This document shows, in pieces, positions 1 through 11,428 of a stretch of 64,000 nucleotides of DNA. The notes beneath the pieces were generated by a model. The model was given only the letters and a program-made list of their open reading frames with translations. It made no database searches and was not told the DNA's origin. The position numbers and the translations under genes are program-made. Position 1 is the first letter of the stretch, and the number at the start of each line of letters is the position of its first letter. The stretch is from Halichondria panicea (taxonomy: Eukaryota > Porifera > Demospongiae > Suberitida > Halichondriidae), in the NCBI RefSeq assembly GCF_963675165.1, contig NC_087377.1:61001-125000 (forward strand). The letters run 5' to 3'.

Positions 1-347
1 AGCCTCCCTCCATGCAATCACAAGGTGCTACCATGAGTAGTAATTATAGTCTACATGTTCACTCACTACCAGTCTTGTTCAGTAGCCATTCAGAAGCTTT
101 GTTCAAACTCTGTCAAATTCTCCCCTTGAATTGTTTCTCAGTAAGCAAAGTGCATGCCACATGCATGCACCCTCTTTCTGTATTTCAAAGGCCCTTCCGG
201 CCACAAAAACCCACATGATTAATTGCAATTGCAAAAGCATAAAAATCCATTTATAATTGCACAGATGTACAGTCAATAGTGGAGTCATGTGATCCTACTA
301 CACACAAAACAACACTTATAAACACACGGAAAAATAAATATTAAAAT
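1..347. other. No gene recognised
   Basis: AT-rich sequence with short open frames only. No splice-bounded exon, repeat or RNA gene is visible. It lies just downstream of the minus-strand exon that ends at 348, so it probably holds that gene's 3' UTR or flank. Confidence 0.4.
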
Positions 348-539
348 TCAGCTAAAAGGAACTGCTCCAAATTGATCTACAGTTGTCATTGTCGTCGTAA
401 TCTTTGAACTCTCTTCAAGGGGGGGTGCTCCAAACAAATCTCGTCTTGCATTGTCAGCAGTATTATGAGTGGGCGGGGTAGAGGAACGTCCGTCAAATGA
501 AGTGCTACCAAAGTCATCCGTAGGAAATGGACTGCCAGT
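348..539 (-). CDS. Putative terminal exon, DxF-motif tail (NAK-kinase-like?)
   Basis: This is the last exon of a minus-strand gene whose upstream exons I cannot place. The acceptor follows a CA-rich tract (…CACACACCTCACAG, reading the minus strand) at 540, and the frame then runs 63 codons to a stop at 348. The peptide has three aspartate-x-phenylalanine-glycine motifs (DDFG, DLFG, DQFG) and ends GAVPFS. Tails with DxF/NPF motifs bind the AP-2 appendage and are typical of AAK1/BMP2K/GAK kinases. Fragments of such a kinase occur elsewhere in this window on the same strand, so a NAK tail is a reasonable guess. Tail peptides are low in information and other endocytic adaptors fit as well. The exon itself is more certain than its family. 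Confidence 0.35.
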   Translation of the reverse strand, partial: TGSPFPTDDFGSTSFDGRSSTPPTHNTADNARRDLFGAPPLEESSKITTTMTTVDQFGAVPFS

Positions 540-546
540 CTGTGAG

Positions 547-581
547 GTGTGTGTGTGTGTGTGTGTGAAGGTGTGTGTGTG
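547..581. repeat. (TG)n microsatellite at a splice acceptor
   Basis: Two short TG runs split by 'aag'. Read on the minus strand they form the CA-rich stretch directly upstream of the acceptor of the 348-539 exon. Confidence 0.9.
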
Positions 582-624
582 AGGGGTGGGAGGTTCAATA
601 AGCAGTATAGAGTGGAGTCTATCT

Positions 625-988
625 ATTGTGGTCACCCTCTATAATACAGCCAGATTAATGGGCCGTGTTTGGACCTGTGTTAGCAGACCACCCTCATGGG
701 CCCCAAAGTCTCCATAGCATGTGTTTGGACCTGTGTTAGCAGGCCACCCTCTATAATACAGCCAGGTTAATGGGCCCCAAAGTCTCCATAGCATGTGTTT
801 GGACCTGTGTTAGCAGGCCACCATCTATAATACAGCCAGGTTAATGGGTCCCAAAGTCTCCATAGCATGTGTTTGGACCTGTGTTAGCAGGCCACCCTCT
901 ATAATACAGCCAGGTTAATGTTCCCCAAAGTCTCCATAGCATGTGTTTGGACCTGTGTTAGCAGGCCACCCTCTATAATACAGCCACT
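625..988. repeat. 74-bp tandem repeat, about 4.7 copies
   Basis: The marker GTGTTTGGACCTGTGTTAGC begins at 721, 795, 869 and 943, giving an exact 74-bp period. The first unit (665) is shortened to 56 bp by an internal deletion. Units differ by only a few substitutions (GGGCCC, GGGTCC or GTTCCC at one site), so the array is young or homogenised. No coding frame is kept. Confidence 0.95.
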
Positions 989-1969
989 GTTGGTCTGACT
1001 AGACAGACCACATTCACAAAATGCAAACCTTACTAGAGAAAACATAAGTCAACCACTTAGCTACAGTGTACACAGTGGGACCACACATAAAGAGGAAATT
1101 TCGCCCCTTTCAGCCTTGTTTCTCAGTAAATATAATCATTGCTCAGATCCTCCCCCTTTTCAGAGAGGTGTCACATTCCACCCCTTTCACAGTAAACAAA
1201 GCAATTTGGTAGAATGTCATTGAAAGGTCATAATTAGTGAAAGGTCACCTCCAATAGTACTGCCACATGTCCATACATGCATGGATAAATAATTACACCA
1301 TACTGTAGTGTAAAATACCATGACAAATGAAACCTCTCAGCCCATGCCAACTCAGCTAGCTATGGTTGCTCAATATTGACCTCCCTCCACCGATAAGGTC
1401 TAACACATGGGCAAGCAATACTATCGGGAAATATGAACAAAACAATGAACCTCGTGATTATTATTAGTAGCCTACAACAGGTGCCGTCTCTACAAAGCAT
1501 CTCCCCTCACCTCCATCCTTTCATGCATTCATCCATTCTTATCCTATAGCACAGCCACTGGACTGGAACATGCTGGCAGCAGATCACATTCACGCTGAGT
1601 AGGTAATGGCATATGCTAGGCCTCGTCATAGATAGTGGTATGGCCTCATCTTCAGTGCGGCCTGAGATCGAGGCTAAAAGATCCCCTTCCTCACACGTTT
1701 GTGACTTGTTGCAGTTCACCCACGTAGCGTGTCGTGCACAGAGTCATGGAGTATGTTCTCAATCTGAATCAAAATCAGTGGAAATAATTATAATCATGTG
1801 AGCTTAAATGCTTTGTAATATTGAATAACCGTGATTTCAATGGAATGTACAGGCCTTGAAATACAAAAATACGCTCGCAAAAATAGCATTAATCATCATT
1901 TATTTCTAGCTCTACGGTATCATTAACTATTGGATAGAGCTATTGGATGATACTTTATACTCTAATAAA
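989..1969. other. No confident gene; possible minus-strand exon near 1511-1719
   Basis: Mostly AT-rich intergenic DNA. One minus-strand open frame (about 1719 to 1511) ends at a plausible GTGAGG donor and could be an exon, but its peptide (…MTRPSICHYLLSV…) matches no family I know and no phase-matched partner exon was found. I leave it uncalled. Confidence 0.3.
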
Positions 1970-3240
1970 GGTAGCGCTCACCTTTCTCCTGAGTTAGAGT
2001 GTTGGTCCATTGTGTCCAGTGCACCGTGCTAGCTAGTAGGACCACTCCAATGGATGTGCCCTCAGAGTATTAGAACTGTGATGAATGCACCACATGGCCA
2101 GTGGGTAAAGATCGTCAAACCATTAGACAAAATATGTTTCATTTTGTAGATTAATTTTGATAAACTTTTACCAGACACGCTCACACACAAGATGGAGACG
2201 GCTGGTGAGGAAAAGCGTTCACTTGTCCTTCCCTCTATGAGCTTCCATAAGGCTGGATATCGGGTGGATACTCCTCCAAAAGACCAGCAGCAATGGATCA
2301 CCAGGCAAAGAGCATCGCAGCGAGTACAAGTGAGTGGCTAGTCATGATCAAAAGTGGATCACCTAGTATAGTGTATAGGCTGCTTTAGATGACTGGCATT
2401 CAATATCTGCTAATAGATATCATTATACTAGTGATCAAACTATACAGCCTCTGTGACAAATGCATCCATTGCTACACATTTGTTGATCCGTTACTTCATT
2501 GCGTACAGTGATGGAGAGCACGAGAGGGGCGGAGTCAGTGACAAGTTGCTATGACAACATATGATGGAGGAGTTACAAGGTGACACTGTGGAGTTTGTGT
2601 ACAACCCATTGGACGTCTTGGACTCCAGATAAAGGAACACAATTAAGAAATAGTGAGTACTGCCGCGTGCAGAGTGTGACTCTTTCCCCCACCAGAACTG
2701 TGATCTGAGCATGTCATGTGATAGGCCTTGTCTAGAGCTACAGAATGCATCTCTTAGTTTTGATATTGATTGTTTTTTAGTGAAGTTATGACCTCCTGAA
2801 AGTTGCTTAAATTATACATTTTATGGGGAAAGCGTTGTGTTAAATCAGGCCTAAGTTTGAGAGCCCCATAACTTGTGTCAGTCTCCAAGATAATGTGTGT
2901 ATTTAGTAGTGCTACAAGACTGTACATACACTATCAATTATTGCAGCTCAAGTTGATTTGAAGAAATAAAAATGTTTAAGATAATAATTGTTATGGTGGA
3001 ATTATCTACTAGTGAGTGAATGGTCTGATTGTTCTCTCACTTGTTAGATTCGTGAGGGTCAGTTGTTCACTCTGTTGGATGCTGATGATGATCGACCCAT
3101 TGGACGTCAGAGAAAATACAATCGACCTAAGAAACAGTGAGTACTGCCGCGTGCAGAGTGTGACTCTTTCCCTCACCAAACTTTGATCTCTCTTTCCCTG
3201 ACCAAACTTTGATCTGAGCATATTCATGTGATAGGCCTTA
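1970..3240 (+). repeat. Module F, copy 1 (segmental duplication flanking satellite A)
   Basis: This block recurs at 40735-41895 with small indels, and its right half recurs at 27904-28140. In all three places it lies immediately left of an A or B satellite block. It carries the two-exon frame described at 2192-3140. It also contains an internal duplication: 2605-2740 and 3095-3230 share the CATTGGACGTC…GTGAGTACTGCCGCGTGCAG context. Confidence 0.85.
2192..3140 (+). CDS. Small two-exon gene or terminal gene fragment, unknown family
   Basis: Exon one runs from an ATG at 2192 to 2329 (46 codons, METAGEEKRSLV…ASQRVQ) and ends at a GTGAGT donor. A phase-0 acceptor (…CACTTGTTAG) at 3047 opens a 30-codon exon (IREGQLFTLLDADDD…YNRPKKQ) that stops at 3138-3140. 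Together they would encode 76 residues rich in basic and glutamine residues; I do not recognise the family. The second exon recurs at 28011-28103 with DDDPRIGR in place of DDDRPIGR, and at 41764 onward. The third copy breaks off with a stop after IGRQIKIQST. A donor-like GTGAGT overlaps the stop, so the frame could continue into further exons lost to the satellite. Confidence 0.35.
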
Positions 3241-3286
3241 TCTAACAGTGCTTGGAATAGTTATTCGCTGTACTCCCCCCTAGTGT

Positions 3287-6200
3287 TTACGTTCCCGTGG
3301 GTGGGTTCAATTCAATAGCAATAGTTTTGCGTTCCCGTGAGTGGGTTCAATTCACTAACAATAGTTTTGCGTTCTCGTGAGTGGGTTCAATTCACTAGCA
3401 ATAGTTTTGCATTCCCTTGAGTGGGTTCAATTCACTAGCAATAGTTTTACGTTCCCGTGGGTGGGTTCAATTCACTAGCAATAGTTTTGCGTTCCCGTGG
3501 GTGGGTTCAATTCACTAGCAATAGTTTTACGTTCCCGTGAGTGGGTTCAATTCACTAGCAATAGTTTTGCGTTCCCGTGGGTGGGTTCAATTCACCAGCA
3601 ATAGTTTTGCGTTCCCGTGGGTGGGTTCAATTCACCAGCAATAGTTTTGCGTTCCCGTGGGTAGGTTCAATTCACCAGCAATAGTTTTGCGTTCCCGTGG
3701 GTGGGTTCAATTCACCAGCAATAGTTTTGCGTTCCCATGAGTGGGTTCAATTCACTAGCAATAGTTTTGCGTTCCCGTGGGTGGGTTCAATTCACTAGCA
3801 ATAGTTTTGCGTTCTCGTAAGTGGGTTCAATTCACTAGCAATAGTTTTGTATTCCCTTGAGTGGGTTCAATTCACTAGCAATAGTTTCACGTTCCCGTGA
3901 GTGGGTTCAATTCACTAGCAATAGTTTTAAGTTCCCGTGAGTGGGTTCAATTCACTAGCAATAGTTTTGCGTTCCCGTGAGTGGGTTCAATTCACTAGCA
4001 ATAGTTTTGCGTTCCCGTGGGTGGGTTCAATTCACTAGCAATAGTTTTGCGTTCCCGTGGGTGGGTTCAATTCACTAGCAATAGTTTTGCGTTCCCCGTG
4101 GGTGGGTTCAATTCACTAGCAATAGTTTTGCGTTCCCGTGAGTGGGTTCAATTCACCAGCAATAGTTTTGCGTTCCCGTTGGTGGGTTCAATTCACCAGC
4201 AATAGTTTTACGTTCCCGTGAGTGGGTTCAATTCACTAGCAATAGTTTTAAGTTCTCGTGAGTGGTCACTAGCAATAGTTTTGCGTTCCCGTGGGTGGGT
4301 TCAATTCACCAGCAATAGTTTTGCGTTCCCGTGGGTGGGTTCAATTCACCAGCAATAGTTTTACGTTCCCGTGGGTGGGTTCAATTCACCAGCAATAGTT
4401 TTGCGTTCCCGTTGGTGGGTTCAATTCACCAGCAATAGTTTTACGTTCCCGTGAGTGGGTTCAATTCACTAGCAATAGTTTTAAGTTCTCATGAGTGGTC
4501 ACTAGCAATAGTTTTGCGTTCCCGTGGGTGGGTTCAATTCACCAGCAATAGTTTTGCGTTCCCGTGGGTGGGTTCAATTCACTAGCAATAGTTTTAAGTT
4601 CTCGTGAGTGGTCACTAGCAATAGTTTTGCGTTCCCGTGGGTGGGTTCAATTCACCAGCAATAGTTTTGCGTTCCCGTGGGTGGGTTCAATTCACGAGCA
4701 ATAGTTTTGCGTTCCCGTGGGTGGGTTCAATTCACTAGCAATAGTTTTGCGTTCCCGTGGGTGGGTTCAATTCACTAGCAATAGTTTTAAGTTCCCGTGA
4801 GTGGTCACTAGCAATAGTTTTGCGTTCCCGTGGGTGGGTTCAATTCACTAGCAATAGTTTTGCGTTCTCTTAAGTGGGTTCAATTCACTAGCAATAGTTT
4901 CACGTTCCCGTGAGTGGGTTCAATTCACTAGCAATAGTTTTAAGTTCCCGTGAGTGGGTTCAATTCACTAGCAATAGTTTTGCGTTCCCGTGGGTGGGTT
5001 CAATTCACTAGCAATAGTTTTGCGTTCCCGTGGGTGGGTTCAATTCACCAGCAATAGTTTTACGTTCCCGTTGGTGGGTTCAATTCACCAGCAATAGTTT
5101 TAAGTTCTCGTGAGTGGTCACTAGCAATAGTTTTGCGTTCCCGTGGGTGGGTTCAATTCACCAGCAATAGTTTTGCGTTCCCGTGAGTGGGTTCAATTCA
5201 CCAGCAATAGTTTTACGTTCCCGTGAGTGGGTTCAATTCACTAGCAATAGTTTTAAGTTCTCGTGAGTGGTCACTAGCAATAGTTTTGCGTTCCCGTGGG
5301 TGGGTTCAATTCACTAGCAATAGTTTTAAGTTCCCGTGAGTGGTCACTAGCAATAGTTTTGCGTTCTCGTGGTGGGTTCAATTCACTAACAATAGTTTTA
5401 CGTTCTCGTGAGTGGGTTCAATTCACTAGCAATAGTTTTGCATTCTCTTGAGTGGGTTCAATTCACTAGCAATAGTTTTACGTTCCCGTGAGTGGGTTCA
5501 ATTCACTAGCAATAGTTTTAAGTTCCCGTGAGTGGGTTCAATTCACTAGCAATAGTTTTGCGTTCCCGTGAGTGGGTTCAATTCACTAGCAATAGTTTTG
5601 CGTTCCCGTGAGTGGGTTCAATTCACCAGCAATAGTTTTGCGTTCCCGTTGGTGGGTTCAATTCACCAGCAATAGTTTTACGTTCCCGTGAGTGGGTTCA
5701 ATTCACTAGCAATAGTTTTAAGTTCTCGTGAGTGGTCACTAGCAATAGTTTTGCGTTCCCGTGGGTGGGTTCAATTCACCAGCAATAGTTTTGCGTTCCC
5801 GTGGGTGGGTTCAATTCACCAGCAATAGTTTTACGTTCCCGTGGGTGGGTTCAATTCACCAGCAATAGTTTTGCGTTCCCGTTGGTGGGTTCAATTCACC
5901 AGCAATAGTTTTACGTTCCCGTGAGTGGGTTCAATTCACTAGCAATAGTTTTAAGTTCTCGTGAGTGGTCACTAGCAATAGTTTTGCGTTCCCGTGGGTG
6001 GGTTCAATTCACCAGCAATAGTTTTGCGTTCCCGTGGGTGGGTTCAATTCACTAGCAATAGTTTTAAGTTCTCGTGAGTGGTCACTAGCAATAGTTTTGC
6101 GTTCCCGTGGGTGGGTTCAATTCACCAGCAATAGTTTTGCGTTCCCGTGGGTGGGTTCAATTCACCAGCAATAGTTTTGCGTTCCCGTGAGTGGGTTCAA

Positions 6201-7786
6201 TTCACGAGCAATAGTTTTGCGTTCCCGTGGGTGGGTTCAATTCACTAGCAATAGTTTTGCGTTCCCGTGGGTGGGTTCAATTCACTAGCAATAGTTTTAA
6301 GTTCCCGTGAGTGGTCACTAGCAATAGTTTTGCGTTCCCGTGGGTGGGTTCAATTCACTAGCAATAGTTTTGCGTTCTCTTAAGTGGGTTCAATTCACTA
6401 GCAATAGTTTTGCATTCCCTTGAGTGGGTTCAATTCACTAGCAATAGTTTCACGTTCCCGTGAGTGGGTTCAATTCACTAGCAATAGTTTTAAGTTCCCG
6501 TGAGTGGGTTCAATTCACTAGCAATAGTTTTGCGTTCCCGTGGGTGGGTTCAATTCACTAGCAATAGTTTTGCGTTCCCGTGGGTGGGTTCAATTCACTA
6601 GCAATAGTTTTGCGTTCCCCGTGGGTGGGTTCAATTCACTAGCATTAGTTTTGCGTTCCCGTGAGTGGGTTCAATTCACTAGCAATAGTTTTGCGTTCCC
6701 GTTGGTGGGTTCAATTCACCAGCAATAGTTTTACGTTCCCGTGAGTGGGTTCAATTCACTAGCAATAGTTTTAAGTTCTCGTGAGTGGTCACTAGCAATA
6801 GTTTTGCGTTCCCGTGGGTGGGTTCAATTCACCAGCAATAGTTTTGCGTTCCCGTGAGTGGGTTCAATTCACCAGCAATAGTTTTACGTTCCCGTGAGTG
6901 GGTTCAATTCACTAGCAATAGTTTTAAGTTCTCGTGAGTGGTCACTAGCAATAGTTTTGCGTTCCCGTGGGTGGGTTCAATTCACTAGCAATAGTTTTAA
7001 GTTCCCGTGAGTGGTCACTAGCAATAGTTTTGCGTTCCCGTGGTGGGTTCAATTCACTAACAATAGTTTTACGTTCTCGTGAGTGGGTTCAATTCACTAG
7101 CAATAGTTTTGCATTCTCTTGAGTGGGTTCAATTCACTAGCAATAGTTTTACATTCCCGTGAGTGGGTTCAATTCACTAGCAATAGTTTTAAGTTCCCGT
7201 GAGTGGGTTCAATTCACTAGCAATAGTTTTGCGTTCCCGTGAGTGGGTTCAATTCACTAGCAATAGTTTTGCGTTCCCGTGGGTGGGTTCAATTCACTAG
7301 CAATAGTTTTGCGTTCCCGTGAGTGGGTTCAATTCACTAGCAATAGTTTTGCGTTCCCGTGGATGGGTTCAATTCGCTAGCAATAGTTTTGCATTCCCTT
7401 GAGTGGGTTCAATTCACTAGCAATAGTTTTACGTTCCCGTGGGTGGATTCAATTCACTAGCAATAGTTTCAAGTTTCCGTGAGTGGGTTCAATTCACTAG
7501 CAATAGTTTCGCGTTCCCGTGAGTGGGTTAAATACACTAGCAATAGTTTTACGTTCCCGTGGGTGGGTTCAATTCACTAGCAATAATTTTGCGTTCCCGT
7601 CAGTGGGTTCAATTCACTAGCAATAGTTTTGCGTTCCCGTGAGTGGGTTCAATTCACTAGCAATAGTTTTAAGTTCCCGTGAGTGGTCACTAGCAATAGT
7701 TTTGCGTTCCCATGAGTGGGTTCAATTCACTAGCAATAGTTTTACGTTCCCGTGAGTGGGTTCAATTCACTAGCAATAGTTTTACG
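3287..7786. repeat. Satellite A array 1, 40-bp unit (about 112 copies)
   Basis: The unit reads TTCACTAGCAATAGTTTTGC plus GTTCCCGTGAGTGGGTTCAA, exactly 40 bp, head to tail. Variants involve GTGGG/GTGAG/GTTGG, ACTAGC/ACCAGC and TTTTGC/TTTTAC/TTTTAA. A recurrent 33-bp variant lacks GTTCAAT (reads GTGAGTGGTCACTAGC). The same string of variants recurs 2,523 bp apart (for example 4017 and 6540, 4261 and 6784) and about 1.47 kb apart (4177 and 5648), so there are nested higher-order repeats. Open frames here are artefacts of the repeat. Confidence 0.97.
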
Positions 7787-8007
7787 TGTTTTGTAGTTTG
7801 TGCTTTTTGCGCTGTACTCTCCCCTTGCATGTGTGACTATGTTTTGTAGTTTGTGCTTTTTGCGCTGTACTCCCCCCTTGCATGTGTGACTGTGTTTTGT
7901 AGTTTGTGCTTTTTGCGCTGTACTCCCCCCTTGCATGTGTGACTGTGTTTTGTAGTTTGTGTGCTTTTTGCGCTGTACTCCCCCCTTGCATGTGTGACTG
8001 TGTTTAG
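7787..8007. repeat. Satellite B, 53-bp unit, about 4 copies
   Basis: The unit begins TTTTGTAGTTTGTGCTTTTT and continues GCGCTGTACTCCCCCCTTGC then ATGTGTGACTGTG, 53 bp. It abuts the last A unit directly and is followed by one more A unit before the C region. An identical cap is at 32306-32524. Confidence 0.95.
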
Positions 8008-8050
8008 TCACTAGCAATAGTTTTACGTTCCCATGAGTGGAGGTTCAATA

Positions 8051-8860
8051 ATTCACAACAGCTGCATTGTACCTCCTTGTTTTGTGTTTTTTATGCAAGT
8101 GCACTGAATGCGCCAGCGAAAGCTTAGGTTTTCTGAATGCTTAGAAACAGACCTTTCAAATGATACCATATTTATTTGATATTTAGTCCCCATGGTCCGA
8201 GGTCTAAAAATAACAAATTCAGGGCCCGGATGAAATATTGGATTGAAACACATCATTTGAAATGTATTTTTCTAAGCTTTCGGAATATTATAAAATTTTT
8301 GACATGGATCAACTGTTATGGCTGTTGAAAGACCCACCTTCCGTTTAATTCGTGAATCTTTCGGCTGTCATAACTTAAATTCTGTGGTTCGAAAGTCAAA
8401 AATGTTATGGTTTTCTGAATGCTTAGAAACAGACCTTTTAAATGGTACGGGTGGGTTAGGGTTAGGCTCCCGTGAGTGGACTGAATGCGCCAGCAAAAGT
8501 CTTAGTCTCCCGCGAGTTGGCTGAATGCGCCACGAAAATAACCCCACGAAAATTACCTGCTATATATACGATAGTTGGGTGTTTTTTATGCGCTGTACTC
8601 CCCCCTTGTGTTGTATTTTTTATGTGAGTGCGCTAAATGCGCCAGCGAAAGTCTTAGGCTCTCGCGAGTTGGCTGAATGCACCAGCAAAAGTCTTAGGTT
8701 CTCGCAAGTTGGGCTGAATGCGCTAGCGAACGTCTTAGGCTCTCGCGAGAGGGCTGAATGCACCACGAAAATGACCCGCTATACGATAGTTTGAATAGTT
8801 AGTATTTTTTATGCACTGTACTCCCCCCTTGCATGTGTGACGGTGTTTTGGGTTAGTTAG
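8051..8860. repeat. C region: diverged 40-bp repeats and flanking unique-like DNA
   Basis: It contains a GTCCCCATGGTCCGAGGTCT…GGGCCCGGATGAAATATTGG segment shared with 28965, 32715, 11430 and 14568. It then holds several 40-bp units of the form CTGAATGCGCCAGCGAAAGT plus CTTAGGCTCTCGCGAGTTGG. The nearly matching copy is 32545-33395. Short B fragments (CTGTACTCCCCCCTTG) are interspersed. No gene. Confidence 0.85.
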
Positions 8861-9815
8861 TGTTTCACTTCTCTATAATTACATACATGCATTAATTTGG
8901 GTGACAATTTGTGGGACATTATGATCATTGACGTGTGCAATAAATGATGTATATATACTGTGTGTGTGTGCAGGACTGAACACCAGCCCCCAGCATGTAT
9001 CATGAGGGACGCTGTACAGAGATGTTAGGGCAAGTTCCTTTAATTAGATCCAGATATTGTAATTATTTCCTTCTTCCAGGTTGTTGGTCGCTAAATGTGC
9101 TTATAGTTGCCATGGAGATGGAGATGGTAATTGACTGAAGTCATGTACCTACCTCTCGATAGAAGGAAACAAGGATTTGTCAATAATTATAGTACTGTGA
9201 TAAATAAATGTTTTGTCAACTTCGATTCTCTAAGATCATAATTATTCATAACTATAATTATACTATTGTTCTTGTTCTTACAAAACTTTAAATTATGTTA
9301 CGTTGTTTCATATTAATTATATATCGAGTACAGCAGCCATTTAGTGTTAGGTAGTGCCAGACCATCAAACCATCACCTTGTCCATCCATATAATTTATAC
9401 ACAACCATCAACCTACACAGAGAGCATGAGAGACTTGTCACACAACATAGCTAGCTACTTATCTGTGTGTATGTGGCTCCTCCACAACCGTCAACCTACA
9501 CAGAGAGCATGAGAGACATGCCACACGACATAGCTAGCTACTCATCTGTGTGTATGCTGTTACAGTGGCTCCTCCACACAATCAACCTACACAGAGAGCA
9601 TGAGAGATACTGTACACAATGGAACTACTTATTTTTTGCTGTGAAGAGACATCGACCTACACACCATAGAAGCCAGCCATACTTATCTTTATTGTCTTCA
9701 TAGCTGCACACAAAACAATCAAGAGACACTATAAATGATAGTAGTGGGCGTTGAGATCTGAGCCCCTCCCCCACATCTCCAGTCAAGCCCCGACCCCTTC
9801 AGTACCTGCAATACA

Positions 9816-9876
9816 TTATACAGTGATGAGGTTAGTAATCCTCCCTGGGTCCCAGAGCAGCATGGCTTGTCTGTAC
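9816..9876 (-). CDS. Terminal-exon fragment in E module (copy 1)
   Basis: A strong acceptor (TCTCCTCTCTCCTCCAG, read on the minus strand) is followed by one base completing a split codon, then 19 sense codons, YRQAMLLWDPGRITNLITV, and TAA. The same exon is kept in six E copies: here, 12954-13014, 16092-16152, 34319-34379, 45124-45184 and 53257-53317. Upstream exons are not identified and the family is unknown. Conservation may simply reflect recent duplication. Confidence 0.3.
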
Positions 9877-10714
9877 CTGGAGGAGAGAGGAGACAAAAGC
9901 AGTGAGAGAATGGAATACTAGCTATAGTACAGTATAGCTAGTAGGAGGAGCTGTGTGTGTGTGCATTGTGGCTGCAAGAGAACAAGCAAATGCATGGTTA
10001 CATTGAGAGCAGCAGTTTAAACAAAACCATCCACTCCACACAATACAATACCAGCCAATCACCACCACAGCTGACAACCATCAGCCTAGTATTATCAATA
10101 CACACACAATACATAATTATAACACCAGACAACAAAATTACACCCATAGCTGTTTGTGCTGTGCAGAGAAGAGATGAGAAATTCCCACAACAACAAATCA
10201 ATTCAACAGCGAACACCACCAATTAATTCAGATCATTATTATCATCTTAATACCAGACCTTGAATGAATGCACTCCTGACCAGACAAATCATTATAATCA
10301 AATCACACATCATCACCAAACCAGACTGTGCAACAAAATTTCCCAACCCCACAACAACCACACACATAAATGAAAGGTGTCAATTTGGCATGCAAACGCG
10401 TGTCAAACTGCTTTCCCAAAAATTAACACACTAACACGGGTGTCAAATTAATATATGTCATTTTTACTGTGTCAAAACTGAAACATGCTGTAACTTTTGG
10501 TGTGTCGAACAGAGGTATGTCATTTTAAAACGTCACGGTTACAAGAATATGACCATATAAATAAAAATACACAAAAGAAACGCCGGAATTATACATAAAT
10601 ATCAAGTAAAACTGAATATAACATAATCATAATTGATACAGTCGGTAACTAACTCGGTAATAACTTGGTAACAGTAAATGTACAGTTGGGGTAACTAATG
10701 TTGATCTAGCAAGT

Positions 10715-11023
10715 TTATGAATGATGAGTATACCTCACTGTTTTTTTTACAGATGTCTCTTTCACACCCATCAACACTTCCTGTATGAAGAGAAGGAGAC
10801 CAGAGGCAGGTGATGGCTTGGGGTAACTGACATAGAAGGCGTAGTATGTTGCAAACAAGCTGATAACCGAGTCAATGACACTGTCGCCCAATACTTCAAA
10901 GAGAACCTTTCCTTCACCAAGGATGAACGCTTGCATGCCATTCATGCTCTTGTCAGCAAAAATTGCAAGCCTTGGCTCTGGAAAGGTCTTTTCAGCTGTC
11001 ACTTCCTCAATATCAGTCCCGAC
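10715..11023 (-). pseudogene. Orphan last exon of SAMD3-like gene (copy 1)
   Basis: This is an apparently identical copy of the 17015-17323 terminal exon (VGTDIEEVTAEKT…VRYTHHS, stop at 10715), with its acceptor still present (GTTGCAG, read on the minus strand). Only about 20 bp of the upstream intron is kept. At about 11047 the intron is joined to C-repeat DNA (…TTAAATT then CTGAACGCTTAGAAACAG). With no upstream exons it cannot make the protein, although it could be spliced from the intact gene's transcript in an altered locus. Confidence 0.75.
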
Positions 11024-11123
11024 CTGCAACAAATAAGAGTTAAATTCTGAACGCTTAGAAACAGACCTTTCAAATGGTACCATCAAAGTTCATGAAAGAT
11101 AACATTATTTGCCAATTTAGTCC

Positions 11124-11428
11124 CAGGGTTTCATACAGGATTTTTTGCTAGGGGGGGAAACCTGCCGACCAAAGGTCGGCAGGTTTCGGTCGGCACAACG
11201 TAGGGGGATCCGGGGGCATCCTCCCCTGGGAAAATTTGAAAAAACGGTGCTTTGTGGTGCATTCTGGTAGATTTTAGTGGGCTGGTGTTTACTACTCTCA
11301 CCTGTAAAAACCACTTTACACCTAACTAATGATTTTATTACATCATAAGTTGGGGAATTGTCAGGGGGGGGAAACTTTGTCTAGGGGGGGGAAATCCCGG
11401 GGTTCCCCTACCTCTGTATGAAACCCTG
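11124..11428. mobile_element. 305-bp hAT-like MITE, copy 1
   Basis: The ends are CAGGGTTTCATACAG and its reverse complement CTGTATGAAACCCTG. AGTCC lies on both sides (11119-11123 and 11429-11433). The uninterrupted sequence TTTAGTCCCCATGG is present at 28965 and 32710, so the insertion is demonstrable. Inside are poly-G runs and a perfect 10-bp hairpin (CCTGCCGACC aaa GGTCGGCAGG). CAGGG termini are typical of hAT elements; the 5-bp (or 6-bp) duplication is shorter than the usual 8 bp. Confidence 0.8.

Noticed and set aside
4017..4205. Plus-strand frame MGGFNSLAIVLRSRGW… in satellite A, and its twin at 6540
   Set aside because: A 40-bp unit without stops gives open frames by chance over three units; the peptide is a pure repeat product and has no gene context.
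3287..7786. CRISPR array
   Set aside because: Units are head to tail with no unique spacers, and the genome is eukaryotic.
7742..8017. Minus-strand frame with repeated QRKKHKLQN / HMQGG motifs in satellite B (also 29132, 32261, 41783 and 43070)
   Set aside because: Product of the 53-bp satellite read in three frames, repeated wherever B occurs; no splice or start context.
8452..8466. GGGTTAGGGTTAGG, telomere-like
   Set aside because: Only two TTAGGG-like units, also present at 32986 as part of the duplicated C region; too short for an interstitial telomere.
9957..10226. Overlapping frames on both strands in each E module (89 aa plus, 74 aa minus)
   Set aside because: AT/CA-rich composition, no domain, and indels between E copies change the frames, unlike the small terminal exon nearby.
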